Assembly (NCBI GenBank): GCA_043755865.1
Contig: JAYUSD010000206.1
Span: forward strand, 1 to 36,792
Direction of reading: 5' to 3'
Origin: JANMDU01 sp043755865
GTDB lineage: Bacteria; Pseudomonadota; Gammaproteobacteria; Burkholderiales; Burkholderiaceae_C
DNA length: 36,792 nucleotides
Below, one piece after another: positions 13,993 through 24,600 of the stretch (positions are counted from its first letter, which is position 1; the number at the start of each line of letters is the position of its first letter). The notes beneath the pieces were generated by a model. The model saw nothing but the letters and a program-made list of their open reading frames with translations. It did no database searches and was not told where the DNA came from. Both the position numbers and the translations under genes were made by a program.

Positions 13993-16900
13993 TTATGTGT
14001 TGTAGACGATCTGCACATCGCCTGCATGCGCTTGCGCGATCCAGCTCGCAAGTGCGGCATCTGAGGGAAAGAATTTAGCGCGTTCGCCCAGCTCTATCTC
14101 TGCGCTGGCATTCAGCCCGCCATGGTCTGCGCTGCCTTCTCGCCACACGGCATAACGCACACTTAATCCACGCAGCAATGTGCCCTGCTCCGTTTCTTCT
14201 TTCTTCGGCGGATATTCGCGCACTATGCGCTCTAAATCGGGCGCTTTACCGTTGACCGATACCTTTAAATATTTGCCGAATTTCGCGCGCGCTGTGGCCA
14301 AATCCCAAATACGGTTAACCTGCATCCGCAGGCCGCCCGAAAAGCGATCTGGCTGCACCTTGCCTTCAAAGATCAGTAATTCATCGTCTTTCAAAGTGAG
14401 CTTATTGGCGTTCAAGAGCGCCTCATCAGCCGTGGCCTCGATCACGCCAGATTTATCGTCGATCTTAAAAATAGCTAGCTTGCCGCGCTGCCCGTTGATC
14501 ACGCGCAAATCGCTCACCACGCCGCACACCGTGCGCGGCTCGCGCGATTCCATCAAATCATCCACTTTTAGTTTGACAAATTGGCGCAGCTCGCGCTCGC
14601 TCTCGTCAAACAAATGGCCTGAGAGGAAAAAGCCCACGGCGGTTTTCTCTAGCGACAAGCGCTCTTTCACGCCCCAAGGCATGGCAACATTGAGAGGTGG
14701 CTCTTGTGTGCTCGCGGCATGCGAATCCATCATGTCAAACAAGCCGCCTTGATTGGCGTTGGCCTCCAGCGTTTCCGCAAAATCCATCGCCAGATCAACG
14801 GATGCCATGAGCGATGCGCGATTCAAATGCAAGCTATCAAACGCGCCCGCTTTAATCAGGGCTTCCACTGTGCGCTTGTTGATCTTGCTGCGCTCGACTC
14901 TGGCGCAGAAATCAAACAAGCTGGTAAACGGGCCGCCTTCGCCACCGGAGGGGCCTCGTCCTTCCCGTGCTGCGATGATGGCCTCTACTGCCTGCTGCCC
15001 CGAGCCCTTCACAGCGCCCAAGCCATATCGAATCACCTTATCGCTCACCGGCTCAAAGCGATACAAGCCGCGATTCACATCAGGCGGCTCAAACGTGAGG
15101 CAAAAATGATTGGTGGCATCTTCAAACAGCATTTTGAGCTTGTCTGTGTTGTCCATCTCAATCGTCATATTTGCGCAGAAGAATTCGGCGGTGAAGTGGC
15201 GCTTGAGCCAACCGGTGTGATACGCCAGAAGCGAGTAAGCGGCAGCGTGCGATTTGTTAAAACCGTAGCCTGCAAATTTCTCCATCAAATCAAAAATCTC
15301 ATCAGCCTTGGCTTGCGGAATATCATTCTTTTCAGCGCCTGCGCGGAAAATGCCGCGATGCTCGGCCATCTCTTCGACTTTTTTCTTACCCATCGCGCGG
15401 CGCAACAAATCTGCGCCGCCCAGCGAATAACCGCCCAAGATTTGCGCTGTCTGCATCACCTGCTCTTGATAAACCATGATGCCGTAGGTCTCAGACAGCA
15501 TCTCTTCGACCAGCGGATGCGGATACTCAATCTCTTCGCGCCCATGCTTGCGCGCTACGAAGCTGGGGATCAGATCCATCGGGCCGGGGCGATACAAGGC
15601 GTTTAACGCAATCAAATCCTCCAAGCGCGTGGGCTTGGCATCGCGCAGCATGCCTTGCATGCCACGGCTTTCAAACTGGAACACCGCTTCCGTTTTGCCG
15701 TCGGCAAACAGCTTGTAGGTGTGAGCGTCCGTCAAAGGTATCGCGTCAAACGAAAAATCTTTTTGCCCCGGGTGGCGCTGCACGATAAAGTCTTTAGCGA
15801 GCTCCAAAATCGTCAGTGTGGCTAAGCCTAAAAAGTCAAACTTCACGAGGCCCACAGCCTCCACATCATCCTTGTCATATTGGCTCACCGCAGAATCCGA
15901 GCCCGGCTGCTGATAGAGCGGGCAAAAATCAGTGAGCTTGCCCGGCGCGATCAACACGCCGCCGGCATGCATGCCCACGTTGCGCGTCATGCCCTCTAGC
16001 TTTTGCGCCATCTCAATCAACGTGCGTACTTCTTCTTCTTTAGCGATGCGCTCGCGCAGCACGGGCTCCATCTCAATGGCGTAATTGTTTTTATCGTCTT
16101 TCGACTTGGGCTCAGGCGGGTATTGCAGCGTGACGGCCTGACCTGGCTTGTTGGGAATCAATTTGCTGATGCCATCGACAAACGTATAGCTCATATCCAT
16201 CACGCGCCCCACGTCGCGAATCGCGGCGCGAGCGGCCATCGTGCCGAAAGTGACGATCTGGCTCACGGCATCTTTGCCGTATTTGGCTTTCACATAATCG
16301 ATCACGCGATCGCGGTTGGCTTGGCAAAAGTCAATATCAAAGTCGGGCATCGAGACACGCTCTGGATTTAAAAAGCGCTCAAACAACAGCTTGTATTGCA
16401 GCGGATCGAGATCGGTGATCTTCAGCGAGTAAGCCACCAAAGAGCCCGCCCCTGAGCCGCGCCCCGGGCCCACCGGGCAGCCATTGCTTTTGGCCCACTG
16501 AATAAAGTCGCCCACGATCAAAAAGTAGCCGGCAAAGCCCATCTTTAAAATCGTGCCGATCTCAAACTCCAGCCGCGCAAGATACTCAGGCATTTGCTTT
16601 TCGCGCTCAGATTCGTCTGGGTAGAGCATGGCCATGCGCTCTTTCAACCCTTCATGCGACATATGGCGGAAATAATCATCGGCTGTAAGTTGCTGGCCAT
16701 GAATCAGCGGCGTGGGGAAATTTGGCAACTTCGATTTGCCCAGCTCCAGTGTCACGTTGCAGCGCTTGGCAATCTCCAGCGTGTTGGCTAAAGCGCTGGG
16801 CAAGTCTGCAAAAAGCTGCGCCATTTCAGCGCTGGATTTGAAATACTGCTCCCGCGTGAACTTGCGCACGCGCCGCGCATTGCCCAAGATCTCGCCATCA

Positions 16901-17592
16901 GAAATACAAATGCGCGCTTCATGCGCTTCATAGTCTTCGCGCTTTAAAAACTGCACAGGATGCGTGGCCACCACGGGCAGCTTGCATTTGGCCGCAAGCG
17001 CCACGGCAGCGGCCACATGCGCTTCATCATCGGCTCGGCCTGCGCGTTGTAGCTCAATGTAGAAGCGGTGCGGAAACATGGCTGTGAGTTGCAGCGCAAT
17101 CTCATTGGCTTTGCCGCTATCGCCTTGGCTTAGCGCTGCGCCCAAGGGCCCTGCTTGCGCACCAGATAGCAATATCAAACCATCCGATAATTCTTGTAGC
17201 CACGCGAGCTTGCACACAGCATTGGCGCGCACAGCGTTTTGCGTCCAGCCGCGCGAGATCAGCTCGCATAAATTCAAATAGCCGGTTTTGTTTTGCGCCA
17301 GCAGCACGATGCGCGAAGTGACCGGCTCCTTGCCTGACTCCGTGCCACCCATATCAAGCAGTAGCTCCGCGCCCACGATGGGTTTGACACCCGCGCTGCG
17401 CGTACTTTTGTAGAATTTCACTACACCAAACAGATTGTTGAAATCCGTGAGCGCTAGCGCACCTTGCTTATCGAGAGCTGCTGCGGGCGAGACATCATCG
17501 AGCCGCACCGTGCCGTCCACCACAGAAAATTCAGAATGCAAACGCAGGTGAACGAAAGACGGAATTTCTTGGGAAGATGGGCTACTCATCAC
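13993..17592 (-). CDS. dnaE: DNA polymerase III alpha subunit
   Basis: Catalytic subunit of the replicative DNA polymerase III holoenzyme. The 1199-residue product is of normal length for DnaE1. It begins with the PHP domain (HLRLHSEFSVVDG, ALTDFNNLFG), followed by the polymerase core: GPGRGSGAGSLVAYSL around residue 385, PDFDIDFCQ around residue 415 with the two catalytic Asp, and KFDFLGLATLTI around residue 590 with the third. Later parts are ALYRPGPMDLIPSFV, YQEQVMQTAQ, FNKSHAAAYSLLAYHTGWLK, the helix-hairpin-helix region and an OB-fold with YLKVSVNGKAPDLERIV near the end. Start: ATG at 17592 or 17589. No intein or frameshift was seen. Confidence 0.98.
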   Translation of the reverse strand: MMSSPSSQEIPSFVHLRLHSEFSVVDGTVRLDDVSPAAALDKQGALALTDFNNLFGVVKFYKSTRSAGVKPIVGAELLLDMGGTESGKEPVTSRIVLLAQNKTGYLNLCELISRGWTQNAVRANAVCKLAWLQELSDGLILLSGAQAGPLGAALSQGDSGKANEIALQLTAMFPHRFYIELQRAGRADDEAHVAAAVALAAKCKLPVVATHPVQFLKREDYEAHEARICISDGEILGNARRVRKFTREQYFKSSAEMAQLFADLPSALANTLEIAKRCNVTLELGKSKLPNFPTPLIHGQQLTADDYFRHMSHEGLKERMAMLYPDESEREKQMPEYLARLEFEIGTILKMGFAGYFLIVGDFIQWAKSNGCPVGPGRGSGAGSLVAYSLKITDLDPLQYKLLFERFLNPERVSMPDFDIDFCQANRDRVIDYVKAKYGKDAVSQIVTFGTMAARAAIRDVGRVMDMSYTFVDGISKLIPNKPGQAVTLQYPPEPKSKDDKNNYAIEMEPVLRERIAKEEEVRTLIEMAQKLEGMTRNVGMHAGGVLIAPGKLTDFCPLYQQPGSDSAVSQYDKDDVEAVGLVKFDFLGLATLTILELAKDFIVQRHPGQKDFSFDAIPLTDAHTYKLFADGKTEAVFQFESRGMQGMLRDAKPTRLEDLIALNALYRPGPMDLIPSFVARKHGREEIEYPHPLVEEMLSETYGIMVYQEQVMQTAQILGGYSLGGADLLRRAMGKKKVEEMAEHRGIFRAGAEKNDIPQAKADEIFDLMEKFAGYGFNKSHAAAYSLLAYHTGWLKRHFTAEFFCANMTIEMDNTDKLKMLFEDATNHFCLTFEPPDVNRGLYRFEPVSDKVIRYGLGAVKGSGQQAVEAIIAAREGRGPSGGEGGPFTSLFDFCARVERSKINKRTVEALIKAGAFDSLHLNRASLMASVDLAMDFAETLEANANQGGLFDMMDSHAASTQEPPLNVAMPWGVKERLSLEKTAVGFFLSGHLFDESERELRQFVKLKVDDLMESREPRTVCGVVSDLRVINGQRGKLAIFKIDDKSGVIEATADEALLNANKLTLKDDELLIFEGKVQPDRFSGGLRMQVNRIWDLATARAKFGKYLKVSVNGKAPDLERIVREYPPKKEETEQGTLLRGLSVRYAVWREGSADHGGLNASAEIELGERAKFFPSDAALASWIAQAHAGDVQIVYNT

Positions 17593-17639
17593 GCCATTTT
17601 AGGCCACGCGGCATTCAGCTTCGATGCATAGAGTGCAAA

Positions 17640-17669
17640 AATCTGCGTTGGCAGATGCCTTCGCAGATT
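17640..17669 (-). terminator. Intrinsic terminator between greA and dnaE
   Basis: Hairpin AATCTGCG TT GGC-AGAT-GCC TT CGCAGATT. On the minus strand it is followed by TTT before GCAC, making a TTTTT run with the end of the stem. It lies about 80 nt after the greA stop and 48 nt before dnaE, so it likely ends the greA transcript. Confidence 0.65.
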
Positions 17670-17689
17670 GTGTTGATTACTATCAATAC

Positions 17690-17725
17690 AATAGCATGTT
17701 ACGCAGCATACATGCCGGCTACTGG
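17690..17725 (+). repeat. Dispersed palindromic element, copy 1 (intergenic)
   Basis: Contains TTACGCAGCATACATGCCGG followed by CTACTGG. It shares the ATGCCGGCTACTG core and the upstream (T)GCGCAG-like segment with four other copies in the window. It lies between greA and dnaE, next to the terminator hairpin. Confidence 0.75.
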
Positions 17726-17747
17726 CCAATTTCTCTTATAAAAGGAC

Positions 17748-18224
17748 TCACAAGTAGCTGACCGCAATGATCTCGTAATGCTTCTCACCACTCGGCGCTT
17801 GTACCACCACGGTATCGCCCTCTTCTTTGCCGATCATGGCGCGCGCCATCGGCGATGCGACGTTCACAAGCCCCTGTTTGAAGTCTGCCTCATCTTCGCC
17901 CACGATTTGGTATTTCAGCTTCGCACCCGTGTCTTCATCTTCCAGCTCCACTGTCGCGCCAAACACCACGCGACCAGCGGCATCCATTGCCGTTGGGTCA
18001 ATAACTTGCGAGGTCGAGAGCTTGCTCTCGATCTCTTGAATGCGGCCTTCAATAAAACCTTGGCGATCTTTCGCAGCATCGTATTCTGCGTTCTCGCTCA
18101 AATCGCCCTGCGCCCGCGCCTCAGAGATCGCATTGATCACCCAAGGGCGCTGCACAGTTTTGAGATCATGAAGTTCAACGCGCAATTTTTCGGCGCCACG
18201 TTTAGTAATAGGGATAGTAGCCAT
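17748..18224 (-). CDS. greA: Transcription elongation factor GreA
   Basis: Binds the RNA polymerase secondary channel and stimulates cleavage of backtracked transcripts. The 158-residue length is exact for the family. The N-terminal coiled coil (about residues 5-75) carries the acidic tip in ARAQGDLSENAEYDAAKD, and the C-terminal FKBP-like domain follows, with SPMARAMIGKEEGDTV. In many Burkholderiales greA lies just downstream of carB. Here an AraC regulator, a hydrolase and a Bug receptor gene have come between them, and a terminator isolates greA from the receptor gene upstream. Confidence 0.98.
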   Translation of the reverse strand: MATIPITKRGAEKLRVELHDLKTVQRPWVINAISEARAQGDLSENAEYDAAKDRQGFIEGRIQEIESKLSTSQVIDPTAMDAAGRVVFGATVELEDEDTGAKLKYQIVGEDEADFKQGLVNVASPMARAMIGKEEGDTVVVQAPSGEKHYEIIAVSYL

Positions 18225-18245
18225 GTCAATTCAATCCAAAAAGAA

Positions 18246-18271
18246 ACCGCCGAGTGCTGCCACTCGGCGGT
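18246..18271 (-). terminator. Intrinsic terminator upstream of greA
   Basis: Perfect 11-bp stem ACCGCCGAGTG-CTGC-CACTCGGCGGT with a 4-nt loop. On the minus strand it is followed by TTCTTTTT. It lies about 80 nt after the Bug receptor stop and 21 nt before greA, so it ends the receptor transcript; the greA promoter must overlap it or lie just beside it. Confidence 0.88.
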
Positions 18272-18349
18272 CAATGCATGAATTATGCCGTTGTTTTGGC
18301 TGCTTGCTGCTGTATTCGCGTCTTCCGCGTTCTTCACACCAGGGAGTGA

Positions 18350-19324
18350 TCAAGAATCCGCCCGAAAGCCCAGCGCCTTGACCAATTTGCCTGCAAACTC
18401 ACTATCTGCTTTCATGCGGGTTGCAAATTGCTCCATCGTCACAGGATCGACATGCGCTGCCAAAGGAGCCATGGACGAAACGACATCTGGCTGAATCAGC
18501 GAAGCACGCAGAAAAGTGGAAGCTCTCTCGCGCACGGCTTGGCTTGCAGTGGCAGGCAAAAAGAAACCAAACCATTCGCGGATCACGAGCTCATCGAAGC
18601 CTTGCTCTTTGTAGGTGGGCACGTTGTCTACAAACGGCGAGCGCGTAGGCCCGGAGGTGGCCAAGATACGCACGCGGCCTGTTTTCACGTGCTGTACCCA
18701 ATCGCCAAGCGGAGAAGACATTGCGCTGATTTGCCCACCCAAGACTTGCGGAATGCCGGGGCCAGAGCCTGGGAAGGGCACGTTGGTAGATTGCAAATCA
18801 GCGATCGCTGCAAAGCGGCCCGCGAGCAAATGCGGCATCGAGCCTGCGCCGGGGTTGCCCACATTGACCTTACTCGGATTGGCTTTCGCCCAAGCGATGT
18901 ATTGCTTCAAGTTCGTCACATCTGCAGGCACAGCTGAGCCGACGACAAAGGCGTGATCCGTCGAATGGCCGATTGAGATCGGTGCAAGGTCTGATTGCGA
19001 ATAAGGCAGCTTGGAATAAGAATGCGGATACACAGTCAGCATAGAGGCTGGCGTGTAAAGCATCACGCTGCCATCGCCGGGGGAATTTTTGACGGCCGTT
19101 ACGCCAAGCTGGCCGCCTGCACCGGGGCGGTTTTCAATGATGACGTTGGTGGCATAAATACCGCGCAGCTTCTCGCCCACGCGGCGGGCGAAGGCATCTG
19201 CCGTGCCGCCGGGCGGAAAGCCAACGATAATTTTTAGAGTGTCAATTTTTTGCGCGAAGACGGGAAGTGCTGCTACGCCAAAAGTGACTGCGGCAGCTTG
19301 GGTAAATTGACGACGGGTTTGCAT
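18350..19324 (-). CDS. Bug/TctC-family solute-binding receptor
   Basis: Periplasmic substrate-binding protein of the Bordetella uptake gene (Bug) family, which is greatly expanded in Burkholderiales. ATG at 19324 is preceded by AGAGGA and gives 324 residues. The signal peptide begins MQTRRQFTQ, a twin-Arg pattern, and cleaves after VFA. Family motifs: IVGFPPGGTADAFAR, ENRPGAGGQLG, NPGAGSMPHL, VPFPGSGPGIPQVLGGQI and PTYKEQGFDE. No TctA/TctB permease is next to it, as is common for orphan Bug receptors, so ligand and partner are unknown. It follows the hydrolase lipoprotein gene by 141 nt. Confidence 0.94.
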   Translation of the reverse strand: MQTRRQFTQAAAVTFGVAALPVFAQKIDTLKIIVGFPPGGTADAFARRVGEKLRGIYATNVIIENRPGAGGQLGVTAVKNSPGDGSVMLYTPASMLTVYPHSYSKLPYSQSDLAPISIGHSTDHAFVVGSAVPADVTNLKQYIAWAKANPSKVNVGNPGAGSMPHLLAGRFAAIADLQSTNVPFPGSGPGIPQVLGGQISAMSSPLGDWVQHVKTGRVRILATSGPTRSPFVDNVPTYKEQGFDELVIREWFGFFLPATASQAVRERASTFLRASLIQPDVVSSMAPLAAHVDPVTMEQFATRMKADSEFAGKLVKALGFRADS

Positions 19325-19407
19325 AAGAATGTCCTCTTGGGTAAAAACTAATCGCGGAGTATTTCTTTGCGATGAAGCAGGCGTGCGTTGTGAGCGGTTG
19401 TCGTTGC

Positions 19408-19449
19408 GCCGAACTTTCCCGACAGCGCTAGCCACCGGGAAACTTCGGC
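19408..19449 (-). repeat. Long imperfect hairpin after the hydrolase gene
   Basis: Arms GCCGAACTTTCCCG and CGGGAAACTTCGGC pair over 14 bp with one mismatch around a 14-nt loop. It lies 16 nt after the hydrolase stop on the minus strand. It lacks a T-run, so it may be a 3' RNA-stabilising or attenuating structure rather than an intrinsic terminator. Confidence 0.5.
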
Positions 19450-19465
19450 TACAAATCCCTGATCC

Positions 19466-20416
19466 TCAAGCGGCCAGTGAAATCAACGTGTCCGTCAGCA
19501 ATTGAGGCTGAGACACAAATGGCGAATGGCTACTTGCTAAAGTTTTCTGTACAAACTTATTGTTAGGCGTGAAAGCGTCTGCTTCGGCAATCATCGCGTC
19601 TTGCCCTGTGATCGGAATGGCGTTGTCCAACGTGCAGCGAATAAAAGCGCGCGGCACACTGCCCCACTTTGCGACCGTGGGCACGACCTTGCCCGCGAAA
19701 GCTTGAATCGGCTCGTCGGGCGTTAAAAGGTTTGCAATCGCAGGGAAAGCTGCGTCGCTGATGTCGTTATAAAAGGCGGCTTTGTTCTTAGCCACATAGG
19801 TTGCATCACTTGAATTGTGGTTGATGCGAACCGCAGCAACCACCGCAGGATCAGCTGCAAACAACGGCGGCACTTGGGAAGTCGTGAACTCAGGGCGCAT
19901 GAGATATGCAATCACGGCATCTTGCTTGACTGGCACAAACGCCGTGAGATAAACCAACTTGCGAATCAACGTGGGCTCGGCTTCTGCGACTACTGAAAGC
20001 GTTGCGCCGCCCAAGCTGTGGCCTACCAAAATAACAGGCCCGCTGCCGTTTGCAGTGAGCCCACGCACGATCTTGAGCACATGATCGCGATAGTCATTCA
20101 AGGTAACTGGGGCAAGTGGCGACACTTCGGTGGCGAGATCACCCGGATTTTGCGGCTGCGCCAAATACGCAGCCGGGAATTTTGCATTGATGCCATGCCC
20201 AGGCAGATCCACCACCACCGTTGGGTAGCCCTTTTCAGCCAAAAGCCGCACCGTCTCAGACCAACACCAGCCGCCATGCCAAGCACCATGCACCAACACG
20301 AATGTAGGCTTGCTCACCGCAGCGGCATTAGCGCCGCCACCACCACCGCCACAGGCCGCCAAAGCTGCGCCAGCTACGCCAGCTGATAAATGATTGAATA
20401 GTTTTCTGCGTTGCAT
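19466..20416 (-). CDS. Alpha/beta-hydrolase lipoprotein
   Basis: Secreted serine hydrolase or esterase of the alpha/beta-hydrolase fold; substrate unknown. ATG at 20416 gives 316 residues. The signal MQRRKLFNHLSAGVAGAALA ends in a lipobox (LAAC), so Cys22 is likely lipidated; the RRKLF start also suggests Tat export. An unusual run of six Gly follows the Cys. Fold motifs: FVLVHGAWHGGWCW (oxyanion region), VVDLPGHG, and GHSLGG with the nucleophile Ser. A catalytic His is probable in SSHSPFVSQP near the C-terminus. It lies 135 nt downstream of an AraC-type regulator gene on the same strand, which may control it. Confidence 0.88.
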   Translation of the reverse strand: MQRRKLFNHLSAGVAGAALAACGGGGGGANAAAVSKPTFVLVHGAWHGGWCWSETVRLLAEKGYPTVVVDLPGHGINAKFPAAYLAQPQNPGDLATEVSPLAPVTLNDYRDHVLKIVRGLTANGSGPVILVGHSLGGATLSVVAEAEPTLIRKLVYLTAFVPVKQDAVIAYLMRPEFTTSQVPPLFAADPAVVAAVRINHNSSDATYVAKNKAAFYNDISDAAFPAIANLLTPDEPIQAFAGKVVPTVAKWGSVPRAFIRCTLDNAIPITGQDAMIAEADAFTPNNKFVQKTLASSHSPFVSQPQLLTDTLISLAA

Positions 20417-20551
20417 TGCTCGTCTCCTAGTTATAGACTTCGGAAAGCGAAGCCATACCGCAAGTTTAGAAAGCAACAGCGCATCGCACTGGCCTGTGTG
20501 TGCCAATCAAATGGCCGATTTGCGCCACTGAATGAATGAATAAATGGCGGG

Positions 20552-21526
20552 TTATCCCGGCAAATGCTGCTTGCGCCATAGTGCAGGTGTGCAGCGATAG
20601 ATCAGAGCAAACTCACGCACGAAATGCGAGGCGTCTGCAAAACCGCAGCGGCGCCCAATTTCTGCAATCGACACGCCCGATAGCCGCGCTTGCACGAGCA
20701 TTTGAGCCGCGCGCTCTAGGCGCAAGCTGCGTAATGTGCTTGCAAAGGTGCTGTTGTGAGCAGCAAAACTGCGGTGCAACGTGCGCACAGAAATACTTAA
20801 TTGCTCGGCTATTTCTGTAGCGGCTAGGCCATGCTGATCTAAGCGCTCCTTGATCAAGCTCGTTGCACGTTGTGCTAGGTCTAGCGAGGATTTATCAATC
20901 GATTTTTGCGTGGGCTCAAGGCTTGCTGAGAGCATCGCGCCCAACTGATCAGAGAGCAAAGATTGCGGGTACGAAGCCGCCAGCATCGGATCATGCCCCA
21001 ACTGTACACACAGCGCCGATAAGCTCTGCCCCCAGCCCACATCTTTGGCGGCCACACGAGGCATTTTGCTGTGCATCTGAGCAAGCCATTGCCCCACCCA
21101 CTGGCGCGGCAGCTGCACAGACATGAGCTTTGCGGCTTCAGGGAAGTGAAGTTCGTAGCATTGCTCAGAATCCACCAACACCGTATCACCCGCACGCAAA
21201 TGCACCACATGGCCACCTTGGCGCACATGCCATGGATTGTGCAATTGCGTGATCAAATAAAAAGGCGCTTGCTTACCACGCCCAATCGCGCTTTGCGTGC
21301 GATACACATCTGCTGGCGAGGACAACACTTGGTTGAACGACAAATTCTCAACCGGCACGCTGGTGAGCTGCCCATCAAAAACAGCAGCCTCGCGCGAGCT
21401 GCAATCCATCTCAAGGAAAGCTTCGCAAATCGCACCCACCCAGTAGTCAAATCTTTGCGCAGGCTTAATCTCCTGCGTGGACCACTGACGCTGAGGTGTT
21501 GGCTCTGTCTTGGCTAATTCATTCAC
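20552..21526 (-). CDS. AraC-family transcriptional regulator
   Basis: Transcription factor of 324 residues using a GTG start at 21526. The N-terminal two thirds resemble the AraC-type ligand-binding region of the FeaR/NphR group (FDYWVGAICEAFLEMDC, HLRAGDTVLVDSEQCYEL), and the C-terminal 100 residues carry the two helix-turn-helix motifs: TEIAEQLSISVRTLHRSF, then IAEIGRRCGFADASHFVREF followed by YRCTPALWR. Probably activates the adjacent hydrolase gene and perhaps the Bug receptor; the inducer is unknown. It starts 81 nt after the carB stop, so it could receive readthrough from the car transcript. Confidence 0.92.
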   Translation of the reverse strand: MNELAKTEPTPQRQWSTQEIKPAQRFDYWVGAICEAFLEMDCSSREAAVFDGQLTSVPVENLSFNQVLSSPADVYRTQSAIGRGKQAPFYLITQLHNPWHVRQGGHVVHLRAGDTVLVDSEQCYELHFPEAAKLMSVQLPRQWVGQWLAQMHSKMPRVAAKDVGWGQSLSALCVQLGHDPMLAASYPQSLLSDQLGAMLSASLEPTQKSIDKSSLDLAQRATSLIKERLDQHGLAATEIAEQLSISVRTLHRSFAAHNSTFASTLRSLRLERAAQMLVQARLSGVSIAEIGRRCGFADASHFVREFALIYRCTPALWRKQHLPG

Positions 21527-21607
21527 AGCGGCAATATAGCGCAGCTTTGTCGTACTCGCTATGCCGTTAACCTAGGTGTAGCAAGACGCTGGCACTACAA
21601 ATTTCAC

Positions 21608-24600
21608 TCAGACCAGCTGCGCATGCATCTCCTGCACCGAAATTACGCCTAGCTTGTCTATGTATTTCATGCCTTCTACAGCTGCTTCCGCGCCAGCAAT
21701 CGTGGTGAAAGTCGTCACGCGTGCGAGCAACGAAGAAGTGCGAATCGCGCGGCTGTCGGTGATCGCGTTGCGGCGCTCTTCGACGGTGTTGATCACCAAA
21801 CAAATTTCGTTGTTTTTAATCATATCGACCACATGCGGGCGGCCTTCGGCGACTTTGTTGACCGTTTGCACGGTGATGCCTGCCGCTGCAATCGATGCTG
21901 CTGTGCCCTTGGTGGCAATCAAGTCAAATCCCATGGCGGTGAGCTCTTTGGCCACTTCGACAGCACGCGCCTTGTCGTTGTTCTTCACGGTCATGAAAAC
22001 TTTGCCATTTTTGCTTCCGTCTTTCTTGAGTGGCCTTGGCAACGTCGTGCCAGCGCCGAGCTGGCTCTTGACGAAAGCTTCGCCAAAAGTCTTGCCCACG
22101 CCCATCACCTCGCCGGTGGATTTCATCTCGGGGCCGAGAATGGTATCAACACCGGGGAATTTCACGAACGGGAACACGGCTTCTTTCACGCTGAAATACG
22201 GCGGCGTGACTTCTTTGGTGATGCCTTGCGATGCGAGCGATTGGCCTGCCATGCAACGCGCTGCAACTTTGGCGAGTTGAATACCCGTGGCCTTGCTCAC
22301 ATACGGCACGGTGCGGCTGGCGCGAGGATTGACTTCCAACACGTAGATCACATCTTTGCCATCACGATGTTGAATCGCAAATTGCACGTTCATCAAGCCA
22401 ACGACTAACAGGCCAGCGGCCATCTCGCGCGTTTGGCGCTTGAGCTCGTCAATCGTCTCCGTCGATAAAGAATACGGCGGCAGCGAACACGCAGAATCTC
22501 CACTGTGTACGCCAGCTTGCTCAATATGCTCCATCACGCCGCCAATAAACGTCACTCCGAGTGAATCACGAATGCAATCCACATCGCATTCAATCGCGTC
22601 GTTGAGGAATCGATCTAGCAATAAAGGCGATTCAAATTGCCCTGCAACGGCTTCTTTCACAAGACGCGTGGCAACGTGTCGATCTTTGATATACCGCTCA
22701 AGGTCGCGCTGCTCATGCACGATCTCCATCGCACGGCCACCGAGCACATAGCTGGGGCGCACGACGAGTGGGTAACCCAAGGCTTGCGCTTTCTCCAGCG
22801 CTTCAGGCTCGGTGCGCGCTGTGGCATTCGGCGGCTGTTTCAAGCCGAGCTTGTGCAGCAAAGCAGAGAAGCGCTCGCGGTCTTCCGCTGCATCAATCAT
22901 GTCGGGCGATGTGCCGATGATGGGCACGCCGTTGGCTTCTAAATCGAGCGCGAGCTTGAGTGGCGTTTGCCCACCGTATTGCACGATCACGCCGACAGGT
23001 TTTTCTTTGTCCACTATCTCCAGTACATCCTCTAACGTAAGCGGCTCAAAATACAAACGGTCACTCGTGTCGTAATCCGTCGATACCGTCTCAGGATTGC
23101 AGTTGACCATGATGGTCTCGTAGCCATCTTCGCGCATGGCAAGCGCAGCATGCACGCAGCAGTAATCGAACTCAATGCCTTGGCCAATGCGATTGGGCCC
23201 ACCGCCGAGCACCATGATTTTTTTGTTTTGCGTCGGCTCGGCTTCGCATTCGGCCACACCACCATAAGCGGCGACTTCATACGTGCTGTACATGTAGGCG
23301 GTGTTGGTAGCGAACTCTGCGGCGCAAGTGTCCACGCGTTTGTAGACGGGGCGCACGCCTTGCGCGCGACGCGCTTCGCGGATGGCTTTGTCTGTCGTCT
23401 TCAAAAGCTTAGCGAGGCGGCGATCTGAGAAACCTTTTTGCTTGAGTTTGAGCAACTCTGCGCTGGTGATCGCTGAGAGCGATTTATCGCCATTGGTTTC
23501 TGTGTGCTTATCCAGCTCCAACTCAATATTGATGATCTCTTGAATCTGCACCAAAAACCATTTATCAATCTTCGTTATGTCATGAACTTCATCGAGCGAC
23601 CAGCCACTGGCAAACGCATCGCCCACATACCAAATGCGCTCCGGGCCGGGCGAGCCTAGTTCGCGCTCCAAGATTTCGCGATCTTGCGTCTTCTCGTTCA
23701 TCCCGTCTACGCCAACTTCCAAGCCGCGCAATGCTTTTTGGAAGCTTTCTTGGAAAGTGCGCCCCATTGCCATCACTTCGCCTACGGATTTCATCTGCGT
23801 CGTGAGGCGATCATCGGCGTCTTTAAATTTTTCGAACGCGAAACGCGGAATTTTCGTGACGACGTAATCGATGCTCGGCTCAAACGAAGCTGGCGTCGCT
23901 CCTCCGGTAATCTCATTGCGCAGCTCATCCAGCGTGTAGCCGCAAGCGAGTTTGGCTGCGACCTTGGCAATCGGGAAACCCGTCGCCTTAGAGGCCAGCG
24001 CAGATGAACGCGACACACGCGGATTCATCTCAATCACCACCATGCGCCCATCTTTCGGGTTGATGGAAAACTGCACATTCGAGCCGCCGGTATCCACGCC
24101 AATCTCGCGCAGCACAGCAAGAGATGCATTGCGCAGAATTTGGTATTCCTTATCCGTCAAAGTTTGCGCAGGCGCAATCGTGATCGAGTCGCCCGTATGC
24201 ACACCCATCGGATCCAAATTTTCAATCGAGCAAACGATGATGCAGTTGTCCGCCTTATCGCGCACCACTTCCATCTCATACTCTTTCCAGCCCAAGAGCG
24301 ACTCTTCAATCAAGAGCTCATTGGTAGGCGAAGCTTCCAAGCCGCGCTTGCAAATCGTCTCGAATTCTTCCGCGTTGTAAGCAATGCCGCCGCCTGTGCC
24401 GCCGAGCGTGAAGCTAGGGCGAATCACGGTGGGGAAACCCAGCGTCTTTTGCACACTCCACGCCTCATCCATCGAATGCGCAATGCCAGAGCGCGCTGAG
24501 CCTAGGCCAATCTTGGTCATCGCGTCTTTAAATTTCAAGCGGTCTTCCGCTTTGTCAATCGCCTCAGGCGTCGCGCCAATCAGCTCCACGGCTTTGCCTG

